A stretch of DNA of 64,000 nucleotides from Pseudomonas sp. 10-1B. GTDB taxonomy: Bacteria; Pseudomonadota; Gammaproteobacteria; Pseudomonadales; Pseudomonadaceae. Location: the NCBI RefSeq assembly GCF_000935045.1, contig NZ_JYKS01000011.1, positions 62,001 through 126,000 of the forward strand, written 5' to 3'. Below, one piece after another: positions 45,162 through 53,740 of this stretch. The notes below the pieces were generated by a model. The model was not told the origin of the DNA, did not search any database, and saw only the letters and a program-made list of their open reading frames with translations. Position numbers and translations under genes: made by a program. Within the stretch, counting starts at the first letter, position 1. Each line of letters starts with the position of its first letter.

Positions 45162-46706
45162 ATGCAGGTCGGTTTCAAGGCACTAGCTACCCGGTACGGG
45201 GTTAATCCGGCACAACCTCTGCGCGTCGATTCGGCCATCAGCACAGTGCGGGCAAGCCGCGATACCGGTAGTCAGGTAGAAAACAAATATCCGCCTAACT
45301 ATCGGCCCGACGACGATTTTGCAGGCCACTTCGAATTCGGGCTCAAATACGAGGAGATCCACCTTGAATTCTTCGCCCGCCTGTTTGCCGTCGTAGGACC
45401 CGAGCCAGTCGAGGCCTGGTGCCGCCGTTCTCCTTTTGGCCAGTACGCTCGGCGCACCGGATTTCTGTACGAGTGGCTGACGGGACAACATTTGGACGTG
45501 CCTGATGTGAACAATGGCGCCTACACCGATGCCGTGTCGCCGACCCACTACCTCACCCGCACGACGCCGATTCGATCTCGCCGCTGGCGCGTCAACAACA
45601 ATCTGCCAGGCACGCATGAGTTTTGCCCGCTTATCCGGCGAACCGATGCCGTGCAGCAAGCCTTACAGTTTGACCTGAGGTCCGCGTTGGAAGAGCTCGA
45701 TCAGACCTTCGGCCCCAACATCCTGATGCGGACGGCGAGTTGGTTGACGCTGAAGGAGTCGCGCGCAAGCTTCCTGATTGAAAAAGAGGAAGGCCAAGTC
45801 GATCGAATCCAGCGTTTTGCACACGTCATCGCGCAACACTGCGGCCATATCGAAGACCCATTGAGTGACCGCAGTCTGCATCTCTTGCAGGCCGGTATCC
45901 TAGGACGCGATGCGTTTGGCCTGGGGTTACGGCGCTCCCCCGTTTTTGTAGGGCAATCCACAATGCGCGAGAACATCGTGCACTACGTCGCCCCACATTT
46001 TGACGACCTTGCCCCGATGCTTGCTGGCCTCAACGAATTCGAGATGGCCACCCGGGGCGCCGAGTCGCTTGCGCGCGCCGCGGCATTGGCGTTCGGCTTC
46101 GTCTACATCCATCCGATGAGAGACGGAAATGGGCGAATTCACCGTTTCCTGATCAACGACACGCTGGTTCGGGACCAGGCGGTTCCGAATGGCGTGATAT
46201 TGCCTGTTTCAGCGACGATTACCAGCTCGGCCGAGTTCCGTGCCGGCTATGATGCGACACTAGAGGTGTTCTCTCGCCCCTTCATGCGGCGCTATGCGGC
46301 CTCCTATCGCTTTGGCAGGCTTGTGACCTACGAAGACGGTACACCGAGCAACTTCGAGTTCGACGACTACGAAGATGCGCGCTTCGCCTGGCGCTATCCG
46401 GATCTGACCGCACATGTTCTCTATACTGCGCGCGTCGTCGAGCACACGATTCGAACTGAGATGGCCGACGAAGCCAGGATCCTTGTCATCTTCCAGCTCG
46501 CCAAAGAGCGACTCAAAGACGTCGTGGAGATGCCAGACCAGGATGCGAACCGCATCATTCGCGCGATCAAGGAGAATGACTGGAATGTTTCCGGCAAGCT
46601 CAAGAAGCAATATCCGCAGCTCGAAGATGAGTGCCTGGCGGCGCGAATCGTGGAGGCCGTGCGGTCGGCGTTTGAGGACCGAGAAATGCAAGACGATGAT
46701 GAGTGA
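45162..46706 (+). CDS. Fic-domain protein (AMP-transferase family)
   Basis: 514 aa. The Fic active site reads HPMRDGNGRIHR (H317), matching HPFxxGNGRxxR. An N-terminal class II-like inhibitory helix is suggested by SRASFLIEKEEGQ, although the usual Glu-Gly/Asn is Glu-Lys. The C-terminal 150 residues are helical and charged. Fic proteins usually AMPylate Tyr, Thr or Ser of partner proteins. GAGG lies upstream of ATG 45162. It is the only gene of cassette 3 and could be a self-inhibited toxin or regulator; no separate antitoxin gene is seen. Confidence 0.9.
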   Translation: MQVGFKALATRYGVNPAQPLRVDSAISTVRASRDTGSQVENKYPPNYRPDDDFAGHFEFGLKYEEIHLEFFARLFAVVGPEPVEAWCRRSPFGQYARRTGFLYEWLTGQHLDVPDVNNGAYTDAVSPTHYLTRTTPIRSRRWRVNNNLPGTHEFCPLIRRTDAVQQALQFDLRSALEELDQTFGPNILMRTASWLTLKESRASFLIEKEEGQVDRIQRFAHVIAQHCGHIEDPLSDRSLHLLQAGILGRDAFGLGLRRSPVFVGQSTMRENIVHYVAPHFDDLAPMLAGLNEFEMATRGAESLARAAALAFGFVYIHPMRDGNGRIHRFLINDTLVRDQAVPNGVILPVSATITSSAEFRAGYDATLEVFSRPFMRRYAASYRFGRLVTYEDGTPSNFEFDDYEDARFAWRYPDLTAHVLYTARVVEHTIRTEMADEARILVIFQLAKERLKDVVEMPDQDANRIIRAIKENDWNVSGKLKKQYPQLEDECLAARIVEAVRSAFEDREMQDDDE

Positions 46707-46737
46707 CCTTGGCAGTTTCAGCGATGCGTTGAATTTC

Positions 46738-46773
46738 TGGCCCCAACTCCGGACACGCACTGTTTTGGCCCCA
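46738..46773. repeat. Direct repeats TGGCCCCA x2 left of the last mexT-end copy
   Basis: TGGCCCCA at 46738-46745 and 46766-46773. Position matches the arm-like pairs at the other junctions, but the motif differs, hinting at a different integrase. Confidence 0.55.
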
Positions 46774-46783
46774 GGTAACTTTT

Positions 46784-46833
46784 TGATTTATATCGATGTC
46801 CAAATGCTCTTCGGGGATCCCGATAGCGTGTGA
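46784..46833 (+). other. Diverged copy of the mexT 3' end (right end of cassette 3)
   Basis: Open in frame without repair: LIYIDVQMLFGDPDSV and a stop. Differences from mexT in the last ten codons fall mainly at third positions. Confidence 0.65.
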
Positions 46834-46927
46834 TCAAGTTCCACTGAGCACCACAAAACCTTTAAGGAATCTCCGAATAAACCCCCGGTTATGCGAAAAT
46901 CGCCGCGCCATCTGATCCGAGCCGCCT

Positions 46928-47107
46928 ATGAGCCAGATGAGCTTTTCCGACTTCGAGTACGCAAGCAAGCGTAAGCAAACCCGCTGCGAACGCTTCCTTG
47001 CTGAAATGGATCAGGTCGTGCCCTGGGCGGGCCTGCTGGGGCTGATCGAGCCGGTCTACCCCAAAACCGGAGGCGGTAGAAAACCCTATCCTCTGGAAAC
47101 TGTGTAA
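46928..47107 (+). pseudogene. N-terminal fragment of an IS5-family transposase
   Basis: 59 residues starting MSQMSFSDFEYASKRKQ, then FLAEMDQVVPW and GRKPYPLETV before a TAA: the conserved IS5 N-terminus, normally over 300 aa. A GGAATCTCCGAATAA sequence at about 46865 looks like the element's inverted repeat. The rest of the element is missing. Confidence 0.85.
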
Positions 47108-47160
47108 AAAAGACCACGGGCACGCAAACGGGGCTGAGTGCCGGCCACCTGGACATGTAT

Positions 47161-47385
47161 TCAGCGGCGGGTTTTCGTGTTGGCCTCGTCCAGATGCTGT
47201 TTAATCTGGCGCGTCTGTTCTTCCTGTTCCTTGATGGAGGTAGGCGTAATGACCTTGTCCACTGCCTCGGTATCCCGGTCTGGGCTCTCGAGCACCGGGT
47301 CTGGGGCCCGCTCGCCTTGCTGCGCCTCTTCGGAAGAAAGCGGCCGTGGGACTTTGTCGCCGGTCTTGCCATCGTCATGCTTCAT
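47161..47385 (-). CDS. Small acidic hypothetical protein
   Basis: 74 aa, highly charged and Gln/Glu/Asp-rich, no hydrophobic segment (MKHDDGKTGDKVPRP start, DEANTKTRR end). AGGAG seven bases before the ATG supports it. Proteins like this accompany stress genes in Pseudomonas; no function is known to me. Confidence 0.6.
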   Translation of the reverse strand: MKHDDGKTGDKVPRPLSSEEAQQGERAPDPVLESPDRDTEAVDKVITPTSIKEQEEQTRQIKQHLDEANTKTRR

Positions 47386-47455
47386 GGGCTGCTCCTCGCA
47401 CTACGAACTGTTCTCAGAAGAGCCCGCCAGGAGCAAAAAGTTTGATCCGCTTGCA

Positions 47456-47917
47456 TCAGCGCAGATACCGCTCGAGCGCCAGCGCGTTACCCAGTGCAGC
47501 ACCGGAGGCCGTGTTGTCGAAAATGCACCAGGTAGCTTCGCCTGCAGCGTGGCTGCGCTGCAGCCGCTCAGCCAGCTGTTGCAGGTACTGTTGCGAATAC
47601 TCGCTGTGGTAGATCCGTGGCTCGCCGTGCAGGCGCCAGTAGACCAATCCAGGCCAGCCAGCGGGGTGCGCATCGGCAGCGAAGCGTGAAGGGCTCGCCG
47701 CCACCGGCCCGGCATGGCGTTGGCGCAGGAGTTCAAAGAAACGCCGGTCGCGGCTGGCAAGCTGTACGAGCAGGCAGCCGAGGTGGTCACCCAATTGCTG
47801 GCATTGGCCAAGAAACGCATCGAGCGCAAACTCACAGCCTTCCAGGCGTTGCTGCAATTGAGTCGCCAGGGGCGGTCGTCGTTCCATTGGCTCAATCGGA
47901 TTGAACAGCCACCACAA
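47456..47917 (-). pseudogene. Degraded DUF72 (YecE-like) protein
   Basis: Contains DUF72 segments (ALDAFLGQCQQLGDHLGCLLVQL, shown by its ends ALDAFLGQC and GCLLVQL; GLVYWRLHGEPRIYHSEY; TWCIFDNTASGAALGNAL) but lacks the first 70-80 residues of the TIM-like barrel. GPVA joins directly to AADAHPAGWPG, so a middle stretch of about 35 residues is also missing. Confidence 0.8.
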
Positions 47918-47959
47918 CAGGGCGGCCTAAGCGGAGTAACCGCTGTGGAGGATCCCGCC

Positions 47960-48103
47960 ATGATTGACCCTGACCACCCCGCCCCTTACGTCGACGAAGT
48001 GCCGCATAACCCGGGCGAGCCGGTACCCAGACCTGAACCGGAGCAAGAGGCGCCGGACTGGCCCGACGGCCAGGTTCCACCTGAGGAACAGTCCGACGGT
48101 TGA
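47960..48103 (+). CDS. Small proline/acidic-rich protein
   Basis: 47 aa (MIDPDHPAPYVDEVPHN start). GGAGG lies eight bases upstream of the ATG. The Pro/Glu/Asp composition resembles short conserved Pseudomonas proteins of unknown role. It overlaps nothing else credible. Confidence 0.55.
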   Translation: MIDPDHPAPYVDEVPHNPGEPVPRPEPEQEAPDWPDGQVPPEEQSDG

Positions 48104-48248
48104 CCCCGTCAATGGCTCGCCGGCTCGGCGTGGCTCGCTGTACCTTCAACCGCCACTCGCCTGGCATACCCTACGCCCCACTCCAGCGCCCGGCTCATGC
48201 TCTCGCCGGCGCGCTGGGCGTAGGCCCGCTCATATAGCACCGTCCCAT

Positions 48249-48431
48249 CAGCTGGCCTGCGCGGCGATCCAGATTCTGGTGCACATGGTGTTCTTTCTGC
48301 ACCTGACCACGGCGCGCGAGCAGCGCTGGAGCCTGGTGGCGCTGATGTTCACCGTCGTGATCATCGTGCTGCTGGTGGGGTTGTCGCTATGGATCATGTA
48401 CTACGTCCACTACAACATGCTCGGTTTGTGA
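48249..48431 (+). pseudogene. cyoD: C-terminal fragment of cytochrome bo3 oxidase subunit IV (CyoD)
   Basis: About 60 residues: AAIQILVHMVFFLHL, EQRWSLVALMFTVVIIVLL and WIMYYVHYNM, the last two TM helices of CyoD. The N-terminal half and the rest of the cyo operon are absent. Confidence 0.85.
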
Positions 48432-48515
48432 AATCGGATCGACCTATGGCGCCCATGGGGCATCCCATGAAAAGGACCTTCATAACAATCCAGGCACCCG
48501 GGAGGCGCGCTGCTC

Positions 48516-49640
48516 ATGAATGACCGCATCATAGCCCTGTTCACCGATACCACCCTGTTCGGCATTTCCATCCTCAATCTGCTGCTGGCCCTGGCTGTGG
48601 CCATCGGGACCTTCCTGGTCTCCCGCGCCGCAATCAGCTTCCTGCTGCACCGCATCCGTCGCTGGTCTGAACATGACGGTGTGCTCAGCCACGTGCTGGC
48701 CAAGGTGCTGGCCGGCACCAGCAATTTCCTGCTGTTGCTCGCCTCCTTGCTGGTAGGCCTGAGCGTGCTCGACCTGCCGGAACGCTGGCTGACACGAGTG
48801 AGCAGCCTCTGGTTCGTGGTCGCTGCCCTGCAAATCGGGCTGTGGGCCAACCGCGCCATCGACCTGGGCCTGAACCGCTACTTTGCCCGCCACCGCAGCG
48901 ACGGCCTGAACCAGGGCAGCGCGCTGGCCACCCTGTCGGCGTGGGGCGCGCGGGTGCTGCTGTGGTCGGTGGTGGTACTGGCGATGCTGTCCAACCTGGG
49001 CGTCAACATCACCGCTTTCGTCGCCAGCCTGGGTGTCGGCGGTATCGCCGTGGCGCTGGCCGTGCAGAACATCCTCGGCGACTTGTTCGCCTCGCTGTCG
49101 ATCGCCGTGGATAAACCGTTCGAGGTGGGCGATTTCATCGTCATCGGCCCGCTGGCAGGCAGCGTCGAACATGTGGGGTTGAAAACCACGCGCATTCGCA
49201 GCCTGGGTGGCGAGCAGATCGTCATGGCCAACGCCAGCATGATCAACAGCACCATCCAGAATTACAAACGCCTGCAGGAACGACGCATCGTGTTCGAGTT
49301 CGGCCTGTCCTACGACACGCCAACCGAGGCAGTGAAAAAAGCGCCTGCCATCGTTGAAGAGGCTATCAAGGCGCAGCAGCAGGTGCGCTTCGACCGTGCT
49401 CACTTGCGCGGCTTTGGCAAGGAAGCGCTGGAGTTCGAGTGCGTGTACATCGTCAAGGACCCTGGCTACAACCTATACATGGACATCCAGCAGGCCATCA
49501 ACTTCCACCTGCTCGAGCGCTTTTCCAAGGTGGGCGCCAAGTTCGCCGTACCGGTGCGGGCGATCAAGGTCACCGCGTTGCCACAAGAAGCCAACCTCTC
49601 GGCACCAGGTCGAGAGGGCCTGGGCATCAGGGGCGCCTGA
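48516..49640 (+). CDS. MscS-family mechanosensitive channel
   Basis: 374 aa. Three to five N-terminal TM helices, then the pore helix and MscS signature (AFVASLGVGGIAVALAVQN, then ILGDLFASLSI), the beta domain (PFEVGDFIVIG, IRSLGGEQIVMANA) and the cytoplasmic vestibule. It releases solutes on osmotic downshock. ATG 48516; it stands alone between the cyoD fragment and cioA. Confidence 0.92.
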   Translation: MNDRIIALFTDTTLFGISILNLLLALAVAIGTFLVSRAAISFLLHRIRRWSEHDGVLSHVLAKVLAGTSNFLLLLASLLVGLSVLDLPERWLTRVSSLWFVVAALQIGLWANRAIDLGLNRYFARHRSDGLNQGSALATLSAWGARVLLWSVVVLAMLSNLGVNITAFVASLGVGGIAVALAVQNILGDLFASLSIAVDKPFEVGDFIVIGPLAGSVEHVGLKTTRIRSLGGEQIVMANASMINSTIQNYKRLQERRIVFEFGLSYDTPTEAVKKAPAIVEEAIKAQQQVRFDRAHLRGFGKEALEFECVYIVKDPGYNLYMDIQQAINFHLLERFSKVGAKFAVPVRAIKVTALPQEANLSAPGREGLGIRGA

Positions 49641-49870
49641 ACGGTCGGCCCGCCCGTCGCCCGCCTCGCACGGCCCACCCTCCCCCCTGGGCCAACACTA
49701 GGCAAATACCGCAAAAAGGAGATTCCTCATGAAGATAATGTGGCAACGGGGTGGGAGGAATCGGTGCCTGTCATCCTGCTTCATGCGCAGCCGGATGCTG
49801 ACGATATCGCTCACGCCGTGCCCGAAACAGATCAAATCATGTAGGGAGCGCGCCGAACAGAGGAAACCCT

Positions 49871-51247
49871 ATGGAAAGTGTTGAGTGGGGGCTGCTCGCA
49901 GCGCGTATACAGTTTGCCGTAACCATCAGCTTTCATATTGTGCTTGCGGCGTTCAGCATTGGTCTGGCGAATTTTTTGTTGGTGCTGGAAGCCCTGTGGC
50001 TTCGGCGTCGGGAGCAGGTTTATCTGGATCTCTATCGGTACTGGCTGAAAATATTCGCGCTCAACGTCGCCATCGGTACCGCATCAGGCCTGATACTCGA
50101 ATATCAGTTTGGCCTCAACTGGGGACGGCTCGCCACCCAGGCCGGGGAGATCCTCGGGCCCCTGATGGTTTATGAGGTGATGGCTGCGTTTTTTCTGGAG
50201 GCAGGTTTCCTCGGGATCATGCTGTTCGGCATGAATAAAGTTGGCCCCAGGCTGCATTTCTTCGCCACTTGGGCTGTGGCTGTCGGCACAGTCATCAGCG
50301 CATTCTGGATCCTGTCTGCGAACTCCTGGATGCACACGCCCAGTGGCTTCGGCATTGGTACAGACGGACGGTTTGTCGCGCAGGACTGGTGGGCAATTAT
50401 CTTCAATCCTTCTTTTCCCTACCGCTTCGTCCATATGATGCTGGCGACCTTCCTGGCCACAGCTCTGCTAATCGCCGGAGCGAGTGCATGGCAATTATTG
50501 CACGCGTCATCTGACCACCACGCCAGAGTGCAGTTCTCCATGGCGATGTGGACCATTGCGGTCCTCGCACCGCTCCAGGTTGTCGCAGGCGATCTGCATG
50601 GCGAAAACACGCTGAGGTTTCAACCCCAGAAGGTGGCTGCGATGGAGGGCGCGTGGGAGCGCCCTCCCCCTGGTGCAGGTGAACCCCTGCGTTTGTTTGC
50701 GTTGCCCGACACGGCCGAGCAGCGCAATCATTTCGAGCTGGCTATACCACGCATAGCCTCCCTATATCTGCGCCATGACCTGAGCAGCACGATCAGACCG
50801 CTCACTGAATTTGCGCCTGAGGACACGCCCCCCGTGGCGATTGTGTTCTGGGCCTTTCGCCTGATGGTGGGCCTGGGCGTGCTTATGGTGGTGCTCGGGG
50901 TCACCAGCCTGGTATTGCGCCATCGACAACGCTTCTACACTGCGCGCTGGATGCACCGTTGCGCCGTGCTGATGGCCCCTGCCGGTTTCATGGCCATGAT
51001 CAGCGGTTGGGTGGTTACCGAGGTTGGCCGCCAGCCCTTCACGGTTTATGGATTACTGCAAACGGCGGACAGTGCATCGCCAATCTCCAGCGAGCAGGTC
51101 CTCGTCTCTACCGGCGTCATTCTGATGTTCTATCTGGTGGTGTTCGGCATCGGATTGTGGGTATTGCTGCGTATTCTGCGTCATCCGGCCAAACCCGGAG
51201 AACAACAACCACAGCCGACCCTCCCAGACGAAATCGGCAAGCCCTGA
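49871..51247 (+). CDS. cioA: Cyanide-insensitive quinol oxidase subunit I (bd type)
   Basis: A 458-aa bd-type oxidase subunit with about nine TM helices. The high-spin haem histidine lies in the N-terminal TISFHIVLAA. GTASGLILEYQFGLNW, WILSANSWMHTP and GWVVTEVGRQPF are family signatures. The Q loop is short, as in the CIO branch rather than E. coli CydA. It oxidises quinol and reduces O2 without pumping protons. It forms an operon with cioB 10 bp downstream. Confidence 0.92.
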   Translation: MESVEWGLLAARIQFAVTISFHIVLAAFSIGLANFLLVLEALWLRRREQVYLDLYRYWLKIFALNVAIGTASGLILEYQFGLNWGRLATQAGEILGPLMVYEVMAAFFLEAGFLGIMLFGMNKVGPRLHFFATWAVAVGTVISAFWILSANSWMHTPSGFGIGTDGRFVAQDWWAIIFNPSFPYRFVHMMLATFLATALLIAGASAWQLLHASSDHHARVQFSMAMWTIAVLAPLQVVAGDLHGENTLRFQPQKVAAMEGAWERPPPGAGEPLRLFALPDTAEQRNHFELAIPRIASLYLRHDLSSTIRPLTEFAPEDTPPVAIVFWAFRLMVGLGVLMVVLGVTSLVLRHRQRFYTARWMHRCAVLMAPAGFMAMISGWVVTEVGRQPFTVYGLLQTADSASPISSEQVLVSTGVILMFYLVVFGIGLWVLLRILRHPAKPGEQQPQPTLPDEIGKP

Positions 51248-51257
51248 GGTGCAACCT

Positions 51258-52271
51258 ATGCTGGAAGGTGACCTGATCGTATTACTTTCAGCGGCGGCTC
51301 TCGCCTTCTCTGTGCTCAGCTATGTCCTGCTCGACGGTACTGACCTGGGAGTGGGTATCATCATGGGGTTCACCCGAAGCGCCAGGCGACGACGCGCCAT
51401 GGCGGTGTCCATCTTGCCGATCTGGGATGCCAACGAGACCTGGCTGGTTCTGGGAGGCGGGGGGCTTTTAGCGCTGTTTCCTCTGGCATATGCGATTCTA
51501 TTGCCTGCGTTGTACGTGCCGTTCATTGCCATGTTCCTGGCGTTGATCGTCCGCGCCATGGCCTTGGAGTTTCGTGATTACACAGAAAACCCGACTATCA
51601 AGCGAGGCATAGACGCACTACATATGTGCGGGTCGTTGATAGCCGCGGGATGCCAAGGCGCGGCGCTGGGTACCTTGGTACAAGGCATTTCCCACCGAAA
51701 CGGGCAATTCACTGGAACAGGCTGGGAATGGACAAGCCCTTTCGCACTCTACTGCGCGGGCGTGCTGGTTGTGGGCTATGCGTGGCTCGGAGCCTGTTGG
51801 CTGTATTGGCGAAGCGAATCTGAGTTACAGCAAACGTCGCGCAGGCAAGCTCAACTTCTTTGCGTGGCCACTTTTGTGCTGGTGATTATTCTGCTGTTCT
51901 GGACACTCAGCATGGCGACAGTCTATGCGCAGCGACTTTCCAGCCCTTCCGTGCTCGGCCCTGCTGGCGGGACTGCTCTTGTTTCCTTTATCGCTTTTTG
52001 GGCGAGTTTTCGAAGTCGGCACGACGTATTGCCGCTAATGTGCGCGCTTATCCTGTTCGTCTTGGCGTTCACGCTGATGGTCATTACGATTTTCCCACTG
52101 ATCGTTCCTCCCGACCTCACGCTATTCGACGCCGCATCAAGCAGGACAAGCCAAACGTTCATGCTGGCTGGTTTTGCACTGCTGATGCCGGTGACCTGGT
52201 TCTACAACACCTTTGGCTTTCGTATATTCAGCGGGAAAGTTCATCCGCCAAAGGTTCGCCAAGCGGAATGA
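51258..52271 (+). CDS. cioB: Cyanide-insensitive quinol oxidase subunit II
   Basis: A 337-aa CydB-family subunit with about eight TM helices (YVLLDGTDLGVGI, WDANETWLVLGGGGL signature, TWFYNTFGFRIF end). It stabilises the haems of CioA. ATG 51258 has GAGGT upstream; a GTG at 51249 is less likely. No CydX-like short frame was evident downstream. Confidence 0.92.
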   Translation: MLEGDLIVLLSAAALAFSVLSYVLLDGTDLGVGIIMGFTRSARRRRAMAVSILPIWDANETWLVLGGGGLLALFPLAYAILLPALYVPFIAMFLALIVRAMALEFRDYTENPTIKRGIDALHMCGSLIAAGCQGAALGTLVQGISHRNGQFTGTGWEWTSPFALYCAGVLVVGYAWLGACWLYWRSESELQQTSRRQAQLLCVATFVLVIILLFWTLSMATVYAQRLSSPSVLGPAGGTALVSFIAFWASFRSRHDVLPLMCALILFVLAFTLMVITIFPLIVPPDLTLFDAASSRTSQTFMLAGFALLMPVTWFYNTFGFRIFSGKVHPPKVRQAE

Positions 52272-52517
52272 ATGGGTATCAGTAAACTAGGGCGAACTGA
52301 ACGATGGCTAGCGGCATTTGCAATCGCACGTCCCGAATCACGCCCTTGAATGACGTTTTTCGACATGGAAGCGCATCACTACTGCTCCATTCTGAATGAG
52401 GATGTTGTCCCGACCAAGCCTGCATCCCACCACCACTGAACCAGTTGGTCTGAACTTTGCCAGCCCAAAAGCCTTCCCCTGCATACCCCCACGTTTTTGT
52501 GATGCAGGAGCAAGACC

Positions 52518-53720
52518 ATGAGAGCACTCACCTACCACGGCGCTAACGATGTCAGGGTAGACACTGTCCCTGACCCCATTCTCCAAGACGCAGACGACAT
52601 CATTCTGAGGGTGACCGCCACCGCAATCTGCGGTTCCGACCTCCACCTCTATCGCGGCAAGATCCCGGAAACAGAACACGGCGACATCTTCGGCCACGAG
52701 TTCATGGGCATCGTCGAGGACGTCGGTAGAGACGTGACGAACTTGCGGGTTGGCGACCGCGTCGTGATTCCATTTGTGATTGCTTGTGGAAGTTGCTTCT
52801 TCTGCCAGCACGATCTGTTCGCTGCCTGCGAAACGACCAATACCGGTCGCGGATCGATCATCAACAAAAAGGGCATTCCACCCGGCGCTGCTTTGTTTGG
52901 CTACAGCCATCTGTATGGCGGCATCCCTGGAGGCCAAGCTGATTACGTCAGGGTACCCAAAGGCAATGTCGGGCCATTCAAAGTGCCGACGACCCTCGCC
53001 GATGACAAAGTGCTGTTCCTCTCTGACATCCTCCCTACCGCTTGGCAAGCGGTCATCAATGCCGAGATAAGCCAAGGTTCATCGGTAGCAATCTACGGTG
53101 CGGGACCAGTGGGCCTGCTCAGTGCCGCCTGCGCACGGATGCTGGGCGCCCACACCGTCTTCATGGTGGATGACAATGACTACCGGCTGGCCTACGCCCA
53201 GGAGGCCTACGGCGTCATCCCGATCAACTTTGAACAAGATGATGATCCTGCCGACAGCATCATTCGCCAGACACCGGGTATGCGTGGTGTAGACGCGGTC
53301 ATCGATGCGGTCGGGTTTGAAGCCAAAGGCAGCACTACGGAAACCGTGATGACGGCCTTGAAACTGGAAGGCAGCAGCGGCAAGGCCCTGCGCCAGAGCA
53401 TCGCGGCTGTGCGACGTGGCGGCGTAGTCAGCGTGCCAGGGGTCTATGCGGGGTTCATTCACGGCTTCATGTTCGGCGATGCTTTCGACAAAGGGCTGAC
53501 CTTCAAGATGGGGCAAACCCATGTCCAGAAATACCTTCCCGAGCTGCTCGAACACATCGAAGCCGGACGCCTCCAGCCCGAGCTGATCGTCACCCACCGC
53601 CTTGCGTTGGAGGAGGCCGCAATGGGTTACAAGATGTTCGATCAGAAAGAGGACAACTGCCGCAAGGTGATCCTTGTTCCAGGGGCGGCATCAGGGACGC
53701 TGGGCCCTGACTACGTATAA
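52518..53720 (+). CDS. Zinc-dependent dehydrogenase, glutathione-independent formaldehyde dehydrogenase-like
   Basis: A 400-aa medium-chain dehydrogenase. The catalytic zinc site is CGSDLH (C38) and GHEFMG; structural zinc cysteines follow ([15 protein letters not shown], given as CGSCFFC and AAC). The NAD-binding motif is YGAGPVGLL. Length and the inserted [19 protein letters not shown] loop (GYSHLYGG) point to the P. putida FdhA-like branch, but the substrate is not certain. Downstream is the SDR gene, 20 bp away. Confidence 0.88.
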   Translation: MRALTYHGANDVRVDTVPDPILQDADDIILRVTATAICGSDLHLYRGKIPETEHGDIFGHEFMGIVEDVGRDVTNLRVGDRVVIPFVIACGSCFFCQHDLFAACETTNTGRGSIINKKGIPPGAALFGYSHLYGGIPGGQADYVRVPKGNVGPFKVPTTLADDKVLFLSDILPTAWQAVINAEISQGSSVAIYGAGPVGLLSAACARMLGAHTVFMVDDNDYRLAYAQEAYGVIPINFEQDDDPADSIIRQTPGMRGVDAVIDAVGFEAKGSTTETVMTALKLEGSSGKALRQSIAAVRRGGVVSVPGVYAGFIHGFMFGDAFDKGLTFKMGQTHVQKYLPELLEHIEAGRLQPELIVTHRLALEEAAMGYKMFDQKEDNCRKVILVPGAASGTLGPDYV

Positions 53721-53740
53721 ACCTCACAGGAGCTTGCACC

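Noticed and set aside
49729-49884. 51-codon frame with AAGGAG upstream, overlapping the cioA start
   Set aside because: Good ribosome site, but its sequence is Cys/Arg-rich and implausible; the +2 frame from 49740 looks more protein-like, so it may be a decayed small gene. Not enough to call either.
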